Assembly: GCA_911728455.2 (NCBI GenBank)
Contig: OU452222.1
Coordinates: 27,890,923 to 27,954,922, forward strand
DNA from: Marthasterias glacialis
Taxonomy: Eukaryota; Echinodermata; Asteroidea; Forcipulatida; Asteriidae
Direction: 5' to 3'
DNA: 64,000 nt
Shown: positions 11,901 through 21,127 of the stretch, in pieces
Numbering within the stretch: position 1 is the first letter of the stretch
Layout: the number at the start of each line of letters is the position of its first letter
Position numbers and translations under genes: made by a program
Notes under the pieces: generated by a model
The model's input: only the letters and a program-made list of their open reading frames with translations
Databases searched by the model: none
Told to the model about the DNA's origin: nothing

Positions 11901-12925
11901 TGATTCCAATAAAAAGAAATAATGTTTGCCAATGTAGTCTTGAAAACTCAACAACAACACGATGGGTCAGTTAAAGTTTACCCTGTCACGTGATTAACAT
12001 TAGGAGCATGGCCACAGCCATGTTCCCTACAACATTCGAGTAGATTTACCGAGCAAATTAGATCTACTCTCCACTCCTCAGAACCAAACAGAAAAGAGAA
12101 AAAGCTCAAAGGTCGCGCGCACACAAACTTAACTTTTTAAAGAAAATATGCAAAATTATAAAGTTTCATCGGACCCATAAACACCCAGCGCCCACTTGGT
12201 ATCACATACATAATACACTCACCAATCTCCCAGAAAAAAAAGGTTTGAATGGTTTTGGCTGTGGTGTATTTTAAATAACTGTGTACTTTTGTCTGTAGTT
12301 TATATTCTTCGTAAGTTTGGCGCTAAGTGAACCCCTGACGTATGACGAGTACCTGTACCCACCGTGGGGTCAGGCATTGGGGTGGCTTTTAGCGCTTTCC
12401 TCAATGATACTTGTGCCTGCCTTTGCTGTATATAACGTAGTCAGATCTGAGGGGGACAGCTGGAAAATGGTAAGTACACGCCGGTGTACGATGTGAAGCA
12501 TTGCATGGGAAGAGCCCGAACCAAATTTTGAAGAATTCATAAATCAACATAGCTCATTTAGTTATTTCGATTGCCTCAAATGAGTGAAGCCTAATGTGAT
12601 ACTGCACAAAATCTCTTACAAAACATAAACCTATGTTTGTTTCTTTCTGTGTAATGTGAGCATCGAATTTTGTAATTTTGTTTCAAATGTTGTTTTGTGC
12701 TTATTGTAGACTTAAGGGAGGGGATTATTTACTCTTCCAAAATGAAAAGTATTTTGTGCTTTACCCTTTAAAGTTAGTTTTACTTTTCACGAAAGTTTGT
12801 TTTTCTTTCTTCTTCTTCAGAAACTAGCGTTTCTCATCACCCCTGCCAAGGACCATGACGATGTACGGAAAGGAAAGATCGTCAGATTCGAGGTTTGTTT
12901 AAAATACAGAGCCTGTCTTATGTAA
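2795..12925 (+). CDS. Monoamine-type SLC6 neurotransmitter:sodium symporter (ten exons, N-terminus missing)
   Basis: This gene encodes a plasma-membrane transporter that couples uptake of a small amine to the Na+ and Cl- gradients. Ten exons (2795-2926, 4247-4493, 4854-4992, 6510-6748, 6861-6985, 8383-8495, 9422-9653, 10810-10910, 12299-12469, 12821-12892 or -12925) join in phase at consensus GT-AG sites. They give about 524-535 residues covering TM2 to the C-terminal tail. Family marks seen are GAFLIPY in TM2, a large extracellular loop with two cysteines ([11 protein letters not shown]) and N-glycosylation sequons, [13 protein letters not shown] before TM5, YSIGAGFG in TM6 (Na+/Cl- binding turn), SVNCVTSF in TM7, LGLDSSFGGLE in TM8 (Na2 site) and [11 protein letters not shown] between TM11 and TM12. 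The wording is closest to dopamine/serotonin/noradrenaline-type carriers, with TM8 and TM11-12 most like insect DAT as I remember it. Substrate cannot be settled because TM1, with its key aspartate, is not in the window. Expected full length is about 600-630 residues, so roughly 80-100 are missing at the N-terminus. Confidence 0.9.
3001..3236 (+). mobile_element. tRNA-derived SINE (family A)
   Basis: The head has an A box (tggccgaacgg), a CTCAAG anticodon-loop-like stretch and a B box (ggttcgaatcc), followed by the shared tail words ttgagcaaa and tataaatggg. The head resembles tRNA-Leu(CAA). It sits in the first intron seen of the transporter and is followed directly by a MITE. Confidence 0.8.
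3237..3470. mobile_element. MITE 'GGGAGACTTT' with a duplicated right end
   Basis: The left terminal repeat is gggagacttttgggg, then gctaggtggcagcagactta. The inverted right end lies at about 3336-3382, and a second right end follows at 3405-3470. The family recurs at 34153-34300, and one end recurs at 23285-23330. The internal piece gcgcatgctcagaaat is shared in diverged form. Confidence 0.75.
4247..4493 (+). CDS. SLC6 exon b (TM3 and large extracellular loop)
   Basis: It starts [20 protein letters not shown] (TM3) and continues into extracellular loop 2. That loop carries the conserved cysteine pair in [11 protein letters not shown] and the sequons NES and NST. It ends with two bases (GA), completed by the A that opens the next exon (FYE-RNVLEM). 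Acceptor ctacag, donor gtaaga. Confidence 0.92.
4854..4992 (+). CDS. SLC6 exon c (TM4)
   Basis: It reads RNVLEM, then a loop with GLHDL, then TM4 and KGVKSSGK. The acceptor is ccctcag and the donor is gtgagt. The 139 nt fit one completing base plus 46 codons. RNVLEM and the SSGK end are shared with monoamine transporters. Confidence 0.9.
5611..5880 (-). mobile_element. tRNA-derived SINE (family B)
   Basis: Read on the minus strand it starts tggctgagtggtttctttcc (A box) and has a B box ggttcaaatccc. Its tail ends near ggtttcattaccag. A second copy at 48722-48985 matches through most of its length, including the words ccaagggaccctcaaa and cagttttagatgtggga on the plus strand. Confidence 0.78.
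6191..6382 (+). mobile_element. MITE 'TTCATAGAGCTGCTTAAGCA', copy 1
   Basis: An inverted-repeat element of about 190 bp. The left end is ttcatagagctgcttaagca and the right end is tgcttaagcagctctatgaa. Two more copies lie head to head at 28176-28565. Internal words shared with them include acatgtgacatg and ggtaacctta. Confidence 0.82.
6510..6748 (+). CDS. SLC6 exon d (TM5-TM6)
   Basis: It contains [19 protein letters not shown] (TM5), TLPGS, and [20 protein letters not shown] (TM6). The glutamine, serine and glycine-rich unwound turn are the usual Na+/Cl- and substrate contacts. Acceptor cacctcag, donor gtatgc. It ends two bases into an arginine codon. Confidence 0.93.
6861..6985 (+). CDS. 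SLC6 exon e (TM7)
   Basis: It reads [20 protein letters not shown], then [20 protein letters not shown]. The NCVTSF asparagine and serine match the Na+/Cl- ligands of TM7. Only a 112-bp intron separates it from the previous exon. Acceptor tatattag, donor gtaagg. Confidence 0.92.
7288..7473. mobile_element. MITE 'CAGTGGCGT' with G-rich/C-rich interior
   Basis: The ends are cagtggcgtcaga and tagttacgccactg, an inverted pair. The interior holds a poly-G run and a C-rich stretch. It is related in style to elements at 20243-20373 and 37641-37853. Confidence 0.6.
7961..8223. mobile_element. MITE 'AATAGACCGATCC', copy 1
   Basis: The ends are aatagaccgatccattaagc and its complement gcttaatggatcggtctatt. 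The inverted match continues inward to gttgaccaatcacag, so the arms are about 45 bp. A second copy lies at 32089-32360 (agacgcacattgtgctgccc is shared exactly). Confidence 0.88.
8383..8495 (+). CDS. SLC6 exon f (TM8)
   Basis: It starts [20 protein letters not shown] and runs into ITLGLDSS, the Na2 site of TM8. Insect DAT has an almost identical GPGLVFIVYP stretch. Acceptor aattgcag, donor gtaagt. It ends in phase 0. Confidence 0.93.
9422..9653 (+). CDS. SLC6 exon g (TM8 end to TM10)
   Basis: It reads [20 protein letters not shown], then TM9, [10 protein letters not shown] (TM10 start) and [10 protein letters not shown]. The exon is 232 nt and ends one base into a glycine codon. Acceptor ttctccag, donor gtgagt. 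An open reading frame on the opposite strand here is a shadow. Confidence 0.93.
9731..9800 (+). mobile_element. tRNA-like SINE head (family C)
   Basis: It reads ctagatagctcagttggtag, then agcgccggcac, with a weak B-box-like ttcaaattcccg. The head layout is like a class I tRNA. A related copy lies at 60070-60150. The acceptor ends do not pair well, so a working tRNA gene is unlikely. Confidence 0.55.
10810..10910 (+). CDS. SLC6 exon h (loop and TM11 start)
   Basis: It reads [20 protein letters not shown], then [11 protein letters not shown], as in the IEEMLGF...WWRxCWKF region of the family. It was placed from splice phase: G from the previous exon plus GA. Acceptor tatctctag, donor gtaagt. 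Confidence 0.9.
11014..11188. mobile_element. Long-hairpin MITE (175 bp)
   Basis: Arms of about 70 bp face each other. The left has cactgcaaaaactggggtgt and cccttggtatctatatgtga; the right carries the imperfect complements, ending ttttatttgcagtg. It is nearly all stem and lies in a transporter intron, where the right end supplies a chance ttgcag. Confidence 0.72.
12299..12469 (+). CDS. SLC6 exon i (TM11-TM12)
   Basis: It reads [20 protein letters not shown], then [20 protein letters not shown] (TM12) and [10 protein letters not shown]. The exon is exactly 57 codons. Acceptor gtctgtag, donor gtaagt. Confidence 0.92.
12821..12925 (+). CDS. SLC6 exon j (C-terminal tail)
   Basis: It reads [14 protein letters not shown], then KGKIVRFE, matching the LxxxLTTPxxD tail of monoamine carriers. 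A weak donor (gtttgt) follows base 12892. Read on without splicing, the frame reaches TAA at 12923-12925. AATAAA lies at 13007-13012, about 80 bases further, which favours this being the last exon. Confidence 0.72.
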   Translation, partial: KLAFLITPAKDHDDVRKGKIVRFEVCLKYRACLM

Positions 12926-13006
12926 ATATTTCATTTGCGATTTTATTTAGAACGGGTAACCTTATCATTATTACAACTGCTATCCAGACGCGCATTAAAA
13001 TATAAT

Positions 13007-13012
13007 AATAAA
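13007..13012 (+). promoter_or_regulatory. Candidate polyadenylation signal AATAAA
   Basis: This perfect hexamer lies 82 bases after the TAA at 12923-12925 and is the first one there in an otherwise ordinary stretch. It could end the transporter transcript. The sequence is AT-rich, so chance occurrence is quite possible. Confidence 0.35.
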
Positions 13013-13708
13013 TGAGTGAAACGCAAGATTAATCAGAGACAGAAATGAAATTTATAGAGATATAAATCTAAAGTAAAAAAATGAACGAAGAAGCTGCCTT
13101 TAAAACCAACAAGAGAGAAACGATTAAGAAAAAATAAAAGCAAAAGACCCCCAAAAAATAATAATAAAGAAAGAAAAAGAAAAAACAAAACAATAATCAG
13201 CAGAGTAAAATGGCTTGAGACAATTGAAACATGCAAGAAGCTAATTTCCTTTTTTCTCTTCTGTTTTCAAAATATTCAGGGGCATTCACTGAATCGCTTG
13301 AAAATAGAATAAAATGATTCGGTGAAACTTGTAACATTGGTAGTACGCAAGTTATCTTTGTATGAATGCAAATCTGATTGGAGCAATATAATAAAGAAGT
13401 ATCTCAATAAATAATAGTCGGTTTTTTTTCTCACTTCTTATATCTCCTCAGAGAAAGCACTGGCTCTCAATATGACAAATCGGATAAGACATTAACCACA
13501 CCATTCGTCGTGTTCCCGATAACACGCAGTTAAAACATGGATAGTAAATCTCACTCGATAGGGGGCAGACTCTTTCTCCGTCGAGCCTCGGTTTGGTTTA
13601 CATTGCTTCGAATGAGAATAGAAGATGGCTGCCCAGTTAGAAACTACAAGTCGATCACACGACTTCAACATCATCATCAGAGATTCAGAGAATGAAAGCA
13701 GAGTATGA

Positions 13709-14350
13709 TTGTATATGTTTCCCCATTCAAAACAGAGGACCTGTAAAGAGAGACATTGCGTTCTCGTTTGCTATAATAATGGACCACAGGTTGGGTCTTG
13801 CTATAATAATGGACCACAGATTGGGTCCTGCTGTATTAATGGACCACAGAATGAGAATGAATGGGTCCCAAAGAGTCTCTACATGTTTCCCCATTCAAAA
13901 CCGAGGACCTGCAAAGGGACCATCAATGCGTTCTCGTTTGCTGTAATAATGGACCACAGAATGGGTCCTGCTATAATAATGGACCACAGAATGGGTCCTG
14001 CTATAATAATGGACCATAGAATGGGTCCTGCTATAATAATGGACCATAGAATGGGTCCTGCTATAATAATGGACCATAGAATGGGTCCTGCTAAAACAAT
14101 GGACCATAGAATGGGTCCTGCTATAATAATGGACCACGGAATGGGTCCTGCTATAACAATGGACCACAGAATGGGTCCTGCTATAATTATGGACCACATA
14201 ATGAGACTGGATACAAAAGTGTCGCAACATGTTTCCACTCTAACCGAGGACCTGAAAAGAGGGACACCTATGCGTTCTCGTTTGCTATAATAATGGACAG
14301 TAGAATGAGAATGGTTCCCAGAAAGTTTCTTTCCATTCAAACTGAGGACC
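13709..14350. repeat. Higher-order repeat enclosing the 30-bp array
   Basis: The words atgtttccccattcaaaac, gaggacctg, and gcgttctcgtttgct with an adjoining 30-bp unit recur at about 13715, 13882 and 14229. A partial fourth occurrence is near 14328. The 30-bp expansion therefore sits inside a larger tandem unit of variable length. Confidence 0.7.
13770..14205. repeat. 30-bp minisatellite (about 13-14 units)
   Basis: The unit is ctataataatggaccacaga followed by atgggtcctg. Because 30 is a multiple of 3 and the unit lacks stops in several frames, long open frames appear on both strands. The array is interrupted at about 13845-13940 by a longer unit (see the entry at 13709-14350). Confidence 0.92.
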
Positions 14351-17344
14351 TTTAACAAAAGGGACCATGCGGCCTCGGTCGCTAGTGTAATTGACAACAA
14401 TGCATGCACAGTCGTCATCACAAAAGAGGCGAACATCAACAGAGGTGTACTACAGAGACCAAGTACGGACACATGTTGGCCCTGATGGATCAAATCCTAC
14501 AGCTTCTTTCCGGATAAAAGGCTGACGAATTTGGTTTCACGATTAGATTCTTTAATATACTATAAGATTTAGAGACGTCATTAAAATCTGATAGATAACT
14601 ATATTTTTTATAACCAGAATATCAAAAGATTGTATGCACGACCCGTAAACTGGTCACAAATGGAATTTTTAACTCGGATTCTGCTTTAGTTTGACAAAAA
14701 TCTGGGTCATTTGGACACGGATTCATGGTCATACTGACCCAGAAGTGAATCAGGCTTCGTGGACCCTGAATCTGGGTCAAATCCGAACTGATAGTTTTAG
14801 AGTGTAGTCTTTATTTGTTGTAATAAAAACACACAAATTATAAGTTACATAAATACAAATAAAAACATTTAAAAACGCATTTGTCATGCATATTGTTTAA
14901 GTATTGTAATCTATAAGATATGATTTTAAAGGTTTACCCGCAATCTAATTTTATTTAAAAAAGAAATGAATTATTTATTAACCATTACAATTACTACCTT
15001 GACCTTTTCGTTCAACGCTTTACTTGCACGTGGTTCCCAGATTTTCATGTTTTATTTTATTGGTTTTTATAAAAATGATTAAATTAATACAACAGAGGGC
15101 GCTTTGCATACTTCTCTACTGCTTCAGGGTGCACCACACTAAATAGGCTTCCCATAGCAACCAATGCCAAATGCAAAATATTCAACAATACATATATATA
15201 TCTATATATATTTAAATTTCTCTCAGCCTCTAGGAAACAAATCAAATATATTTTGTGACAACTGAACTTCAATTTTCAATTTATAGTAGGTTAGCAGTTG
15301 AGATTGTTTGGTTACAAAATAAAAACACCCCTGAACGAGTATAAAAAAAAACTGGCTGGACTCCATCTACACTTTTTAGCAAAATAGGGCCATTTTTAGA
15401 GGGCCAGTGTACCCAAAATGCTCCAGGTTGAAAGTCAACAACCCCAGGGCCACAATGTTGGACCATTTTTCAACAATCCATAAGAGCCAGGACCTTCAAA
15501 TCTTTGATATACAAAAAAAAAAATATAAAAAAAAATGTGGGTTTACAATGAGGCTCGGTGCATGATTTTCTTTCTATTTAGTGAAGTGCAACCTTAACGA
15601 TTTCTAAAGTGAAGATCATCATCTCCTATTTAACGGGGAGAAAGCCTTTTTATTAGAGTTTCAACCACGATCGTTCGTAAATTTTGGAAATCCATGTTTT
15701 GACAAACTTAATTCATGTTTACATTTTTTATAATCCTGTTATTACAACTTATATCACGTTAAATATTTTGCTCAACTTAGGGTATTTGAACCCTAAATAC
15801 TAGTTTCAATGTACTGTCTCGAAACTTATTGTCTTGTCTCAAATTTGTATCCACTCATTAAAAGTGCTTGTGATTAACCCTATCAGGACCGGGCTTTTTT
15901 TGGTTGTACGGGGACCGGGGGGGGCACATAGTGCCCCCCTCCCTCCGTATTTTCCAAAGTGTTCGACCGATTTTGATGAAACTTGCCACAAATGTTCATT
16001 TCACCGAGTTCTACATGATGACGTCATAAAGTTTCAAAAAAATGTCACTAGAGGGCGTTTTTGACTGTTTTTTTTTGCAAATTTTTGGTCAAAAATCGTG
16101 TTTTTGCCATAACTTCTGTATGTTTTGTCCGAATGTTTTGAAACTTGGCATACTTGTACATTTTAACAAGATAAATATAATTTGAACCTAATTTAGTCAC
16201 TGGAAAAATCTTTAGGGGGCATAATAATTCATTAATTCATCCCATTTTTTGGAAAAAAATGTTTTTTGCGTTTTTTCACTTAAAATCAAAATGGCCGCCG
16301 CCAAGGGCCCAGGGAGAAATAATCAAGCTTGATTGAAAAATCTGAACATTTTTGGGGTCTGAAAAGTAAGAATTTGCAGGTTGAAAATGTTCCATTGTTA
16401 AAAAACTTGATATAATTTGACCCCCTAATTACAGGCTGAAAACACAAAATCCAAGATGGCCGCCAAAAATGGCGGCCATTTTGAATTCCCAAAACCATTT
16501 CAGACTATCACGTGACTCACCACTATCACTTTTCTGGCAAAAAATCTAAAATAAGTGGAAATTATGTCCAAAAAGTTTTAAAAATCACTAAAAACCAGTA
16601 AAATCGTGTGACCCAAGGTCAAACAAATGGTTGCCATGGCAACAGCTAACCCCGGTATCAATTATTTTTTGCCAATATGATCCTAGATATGTTTAAACTC
16701 TTTTCCATTAAATAAAACGAAATTGAAGTGATCTGAGCCTTGGAAATCATTAGTATATATTAAACCACAAACTGAACACAACCTAAACAATGACGGCATG
16801 ATGACGTCACCAGGTTTACCTGTACAATAACAATATAACTCAAGGATTGTCAATCAAAAACCATAACTCCCGGACAACACAACAGATGCTCACAATCTAC
16901 ACGACATCAGAAAGGTCTTGAATATTCAGTTTGCCGAGACATGAGCACAATTTGCCCTTGTCTTCCGGTCCAACCGGGAGGTGGACTGAAATTGTTTCCC
17001 CCATTCTCGTTTTGAGATCCTCAGCCAAAATAAAAACAAAAGGGCAGTCGGACCTGATTCCTGTGTGTAAAAAGATATTTGACCCTTGACCTCTTCAAAT
17101 AAATAAAATATGACGTCAATAGACACACACCGCCATTTGGTGACAATAACTTAAAGCTTATTGTTTCATAAAAACATGGATACTATACGTTATAATGGGT
17201 TTGTTTTACTGTTTATACGTCCCCGAACAGGTCATGAATATTCAATTGACGTCTTCATGCGTAACAACGGTGGGAGGTGGGTGTATCATGCTGTACGCAA
17301 TATTCGGGGGGAAAACCTAACAAAAAACACAAAAATGTACATAC

Positions 17345-17618
17345 CTCCCTCCTAAATCGACAAAACTCATATGGATTGGTTCACGACTCAGGACAATCAT
17401 TGGAGATAACCGAGGCCTGGTTCGCCCCAATGAGCAGGGGGGAAATTGGCAGACAGACGGCGGTAGCCAAGGCCGGGCTCACCCCATGGACCAGGGGGGA
17501 GATTGGCAAACAGACGGCGGCAATGGATGTATACCAGACAAACACCAAGCCAAACTAAACCATACAGCATAACCATTTGCATGTTAATGTTAACGCCACA
17601 GACCTGAATAAGTTGCAT
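17345..17618 (-). pseudogene. Orphan, damaged copy of P450 exon 1
   Basis: On the minus strand this matches P450 exon 1 (25104-25320) from ATG through the membrane anchor and the proline-rich hinge to the GTATGT donor; homology continues upstream of the ATG. It differs by a 57-bp internal tandem duplication (17463-17519 repeated as 17406-17462) that doubles the hinge motif (RRLFANLPPGPWGEPGLGY, then RRLSANFPPAHWGEPGLGY). After it, one base is missing in the CTCC(C)GATG region, so the frame runs into stops; one extra base near the donor restores the total length modulo 3. No other P450 exon lies further left. It is probably a non-functional duplicate, though its promoter may be copied too. Confidence 0.82.
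17406..17519 (-). repeat. 57-bp tandem duplication inside the orphan exon
   Basis: Two adjacent 57-bp blocks (17406-17462 and 17463-17519), clearly related, each encode a proline-rich hinge on the minus strand. The functional-looking exon at 25 kb has a single block. Confidence 0.88.
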
Positions 17619-18485
17619 TTTGTTTTTTTCTTGGTCCGAGTTGACCCCCTGAAAAGGGGTAGAGCCGTGCGGAATGTGTGGACAAACAATAACTGACTTG
17701 TTGTGTGTTCGAAATGACTGGTGGCGAGAGATCACTGGTATGGGTCTAATTTCGGTCAGGTGCTCAAAGTTAGCCTATCGATTCTAGGCTTTTGGCTGAA
17801 TATGCATCGTTACCCCGCGAACACTGAACAAATCATGGCTGGTAAGGGGGGCTTATGTAATTGTTTAAAGGCAAAGTATACCTTTGGTTTTTGGAACCGT
17901 ACATTTGCCTTGATGCTATATAATTGTAGATAAATGCCATAAAACTAACCTGTGTAAATATCAGTTCAAAAGGTGGCAGCGTCATTGAGATATCGCCAAA
18001 AATATGGAGCGGTTGTGTTCACGCAGAAGAAGAATCCGTCATTCGAATACACATTCTGAGAAGCGTTACGGCCATAACGCTTCTCAGATTCAAATTTTTT
18101 TGAAATAAAAAGTGATGTATTTTTCCATAACTGCAGTACTTCGAAGTGAAACGTTTCTCAAAATGCATTATACTATCTAAAGCTGCTGTACTTCTTACCA
18201 AGTGAGTTATTATTGCCATAAATTTTCAGAGTCATTACCAAACGTGTACAGACCCTATAAGGGTACAATACAGAATTAGTATTTATCCAAAAAATGTTTT
18301 TATTGGAATCACTCTGAAAGCTTACTTATTACGAAGTTCAAAAATGAAGAGGTCAAAAATGCACGTATGACGTGCTAGAACGTTACACGTGCGTCATAAT
18401 ACGCGTTTAAATGTTAAGTTTCACGATTACATAAAAAGACAAGTTCGGTTATCCGTGACCGACCGTCACATAAACAAACTCCTAA

Positions 18486-18860
18486 TTATTTGTCTGATTT
18501 ATTTATTATAAGAGAGACCCCAATAGCAACTCGCTCCTTCATTGAAGCACGCTTTGTTGAACCCCGTTTTAATCAAAATCACTCCGGTAGACGTGCTTTT
18601 TTGGAACAAACTACCTCATGGTATTCGTAGTGCACCCTCTCTTTTGTCTTTTAGGTCAGCTCTAAAAAAAACCATTATTTTCGTTAAGATTTTTCTAAGG
18701 CAGTTTTCATTGTTCTGTGATTATTTCATTTTAGGACGTATTTAGTGAACTTTTTTTTGGTGCTTGTATTGCTTTTGGATGGATTGTCATTTATAACCAA
18801 TTCGTTTTGTAAAGTGCATTAAAATTAATTGTTGAAGAAATAAACATTATTACCATTTTA
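18486..18860 (+). mobile_element. LINE 3' end remnant (reverse transcriptase C-terminus)
   Basis: The frame from 18542 reads FWNKLPHGIRSAPSLLSFRS and ALKK, the typical C-terminal end of CR1/L2/RTE-like non-LTR retrotransposon polyproteins (WNxLPxxIRxxPSLxxFKxxLK). Only this tail survives. The AT-rich 3' region with attaaaattaattg and aataaac motifs may be its 3' UTR. Old and truncated at its 5' side. Confidence 0.7.
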
Positions 18861-18908
18861 TTATAAAATTTGAATTATTTCTATGGTTTTCCTTTAAAAT
18901 AAAGAACT

Positions 18909-18937
18909 AGTTTTGTTTGTTTGTTTGTTTGTTTGTA
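18909..18937. repeat. (GTTT)n microsatellite
   Basis: About six perfect tttg units. Confidence 0.9.
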
Positions 18938-20242
18938 TTTTTTTTTAAATGTAAGCTTGAGGGTTAATATTCAATGAATCAACATATGTTTTATGTGTTT
19001 TGGTTATTTATACAGTAAAAGGTTAGTTTTAAATCTCACGTTTTTGGCATATGTGATATAAAACCATCTATCACGTCCGTGCAAAACACGTCCGTGCAAT
19101 CCGACAAAAGCGATGACGTCTCATGGAATCTACACAACCGTCTTACCTTTAGATTTACATGGACATGTTTGACCGTACGCCCCGAGGACATTTTACAATA
19201 GGGACAATAGGTCCCCACTAGTCAGTTCTTTGTTTCCATTTGTGTACAAAACCAATGGAGATTGCTTCAGTACAGGAACAATAGAATTAACAATAGAAGT
19301 CCTCGGACATAACGGTGATTCACGACTGTGTACGTGCATCTAAACCTCTCTACAGTAAGGGGAATTGTGACACGTGGTGGAACACACAATTTTGCTCTGT
19401 GTGACGTAATCCATTCGGTCACTTCGCGAAGACTGAAACAACATGCAAAACCACGTTGCATCACATGCAGTTATAACACACGCACAAATGCTAAAATCTG
19501 TCACCTCGTGGAAATAAAACATTGCAATTTTAACCAATTTTGGCTCAATTAACGCAGATATCGGGAAATCAAATGGTTTTAATGGTAATGGGTTTACACA
19601 TTGACAATGGGATGGAATTAACTTGGTAACATAATAACACCGCTGGCAATGGGAAAAAATAAACGTGATCTTTAATTTTCTTTAAAGATGAGATATGGAG
19701 TCCTAATTAAAACAAGATAAATATTTTATTTTTATAACCAGATATATACACCGTGCTGCCACCATTTGTAGTTATAATACCCTAAGCGCCCTAGCGAAAA
19801 AATAAAATAAAAAAAATAAATAAAAAAATACACTCAACACCATTATAGGTTAAGCGTCTGGCAACTTTGCCCATAACTCAGCCTTGTTCTGAATACATTG
19901 CACCATCATGATACCGCACAAGTCTTTCACTCTGAACAACAATTCATTTGCCCAGCACAAGTCAATATTTTTTACCCGACACCCGTCTTTATTTGTTATA
20001 AAAATACACATAATAAAGATATAAAAATTCTGATAAAATACAAAATAATATAAAAATTTGTTATGTCTATACCACGTCTAAGTGAAGTTTTTTTTTACTT
20101 GTTAAAAGGTGAGTTTATACCGAGATCGTTCATTAATATTGTAGAAAATATACGTTTTTACAAAAGTATTTAATGTTTAACTTTTTATGATCTTGTTATT
20201 ACAGCTTATATTACGTCAATGTTTTGCCAAACTTCGGGTATT

Positions 20243-20373
20243 GGCAGTGGCATAACCAGAGTGGTTCCCTCCCCCCGATCAGAACCCTTGCCCCCTTCCA
20301 TATAAAATCGAAAAATGCTCGATCAAATGGTTAAGAAGACCCAAATAATTGTTTGCCCCCGCTTGCCACTGCC
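20243..20373. mobile_element. MITE 'GGCAGTGGCA' with C-rich interior
   Basis: The ends are ggcagtggcataacc and gcttgccactgcc (inverted). The interior is C-rich (ccctccccccc, then ttgcccccttcc). It is of the same style as 7288-7473. Confidence 0.5.
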
Positions 20374-20389
20374 TACCCCCCCCAAAAAA

Positions 20390-20505
20390 AAAATTAATAA
20401 ATAAATAAATAAAAATAAATAAAGAAATTAAAAAAAAAATAAGTAAAATAAATAAAGAAATTAATAACTAAAATAAAAAAAAAATAAAAAATATATAAAA
20501 AATAA
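20390..20505. repeat. AT-rich low-complexity tract (TAAA/AATA)
   Basis: Irregular runs of aaataaataaa and aaaaaaat. Simple low complexity. Confidence 0.85.
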
Positions 20506-20942
20506 ATGTGTGGTTACACTACTGCCTATTAGTTCTCAAAATGTACTCAAAAGTTATTCGCTTATTTCAATTATTTGTATCCGTTTTTTATAAGAGCAGC
20601 TAACAATCTCGCAACACTTGTCATCCAATTAAACTGTTTAATTGTTTTTCTCATAGTGAATACATTTTGTGCGGTGGTCACTTGTTTCGTTAGGCTTCAT
20701 TCGTGCCGTTGCTTTTTCGTCAAAAGAACAAGATACATAATAAGAGCACTGATGTTTCATTGTCTTGTCTTATCTGAAATCGTATATCGGCCATGCAAAA
20801 ATGTGAATTCAGCCTAGAAATGAAACTAAGCATGACTTGAGAGTGATCTTTACAAGTGAAACGGTATGAAGTTATTTACTGTGAGAAAAATTCAGCCGTT
20901 ACGGTCATCTGCCTAGAATGTTTTAGCATGAGCGTAGAGCCT

Positions 20943-21127
20943 CTAGCAGTCTCTTTGCATGGCACACAGTTCGAACTCTGCCGGGGTCAAGATGATACTA
21001 TCAACTCCTTGGGGTAAAACTGATGGGGCGCCCTCCGGTGTAGAAAACGTAAAATGACGCACCAGGGAAGCAAACACTAGGAAGACGTTCATGTTTGCCA
21101 GAGATTGCGAGGTGCAGATCCGGCGAC
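20943..21127 (-). CDS. P450 exon 5 (heme cysteine and C-terminus)
   Basis: It starts GRRICTSQSLANMNVFLVFA, with the heme-ligand cysteine, and ends FELCAMQRDC with TAG at 20945-20943. After the cysteine the residues are T-S where the family usually has a hydrophobic or alanine residue and then glycine. Acceptor ctttgcag. Confidence 0.92.

Larger units (their letters stand above)
12926..17344. other. Intergenic spacer 3' of the transporter
   Basis: AT-rich. It contains a purine-rich tract at 13070-13190 and a 30-bp minisatellite with a longer-period repeat. A stretch at about 15880-16660 has G/C runs at its left end and two separate blocks of atggccgcc-type words. I could not assign that stretch to a repeat family. 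No exon was recognised. Confidence 0.5.
17619..20942. other. Intergenic spacer 3' of the P450 gene
   Basis: It holds a LINE remnant (18486-18860), a GTTT microsatellite, a G/C-run MITE (20243-20373) and an A/T-rich TAAA-like tract (about 20390-20505). The rest shows nothing I can name. Confidence 0.5.

Noticed and set aside
13709-14493. About 200-codon frames on both strands over the 30-bp repeat
   Set aside because: A stop-free 30-bp unit keeps frames open on either strand; codon content follows the repeat and has no protein family likeness.
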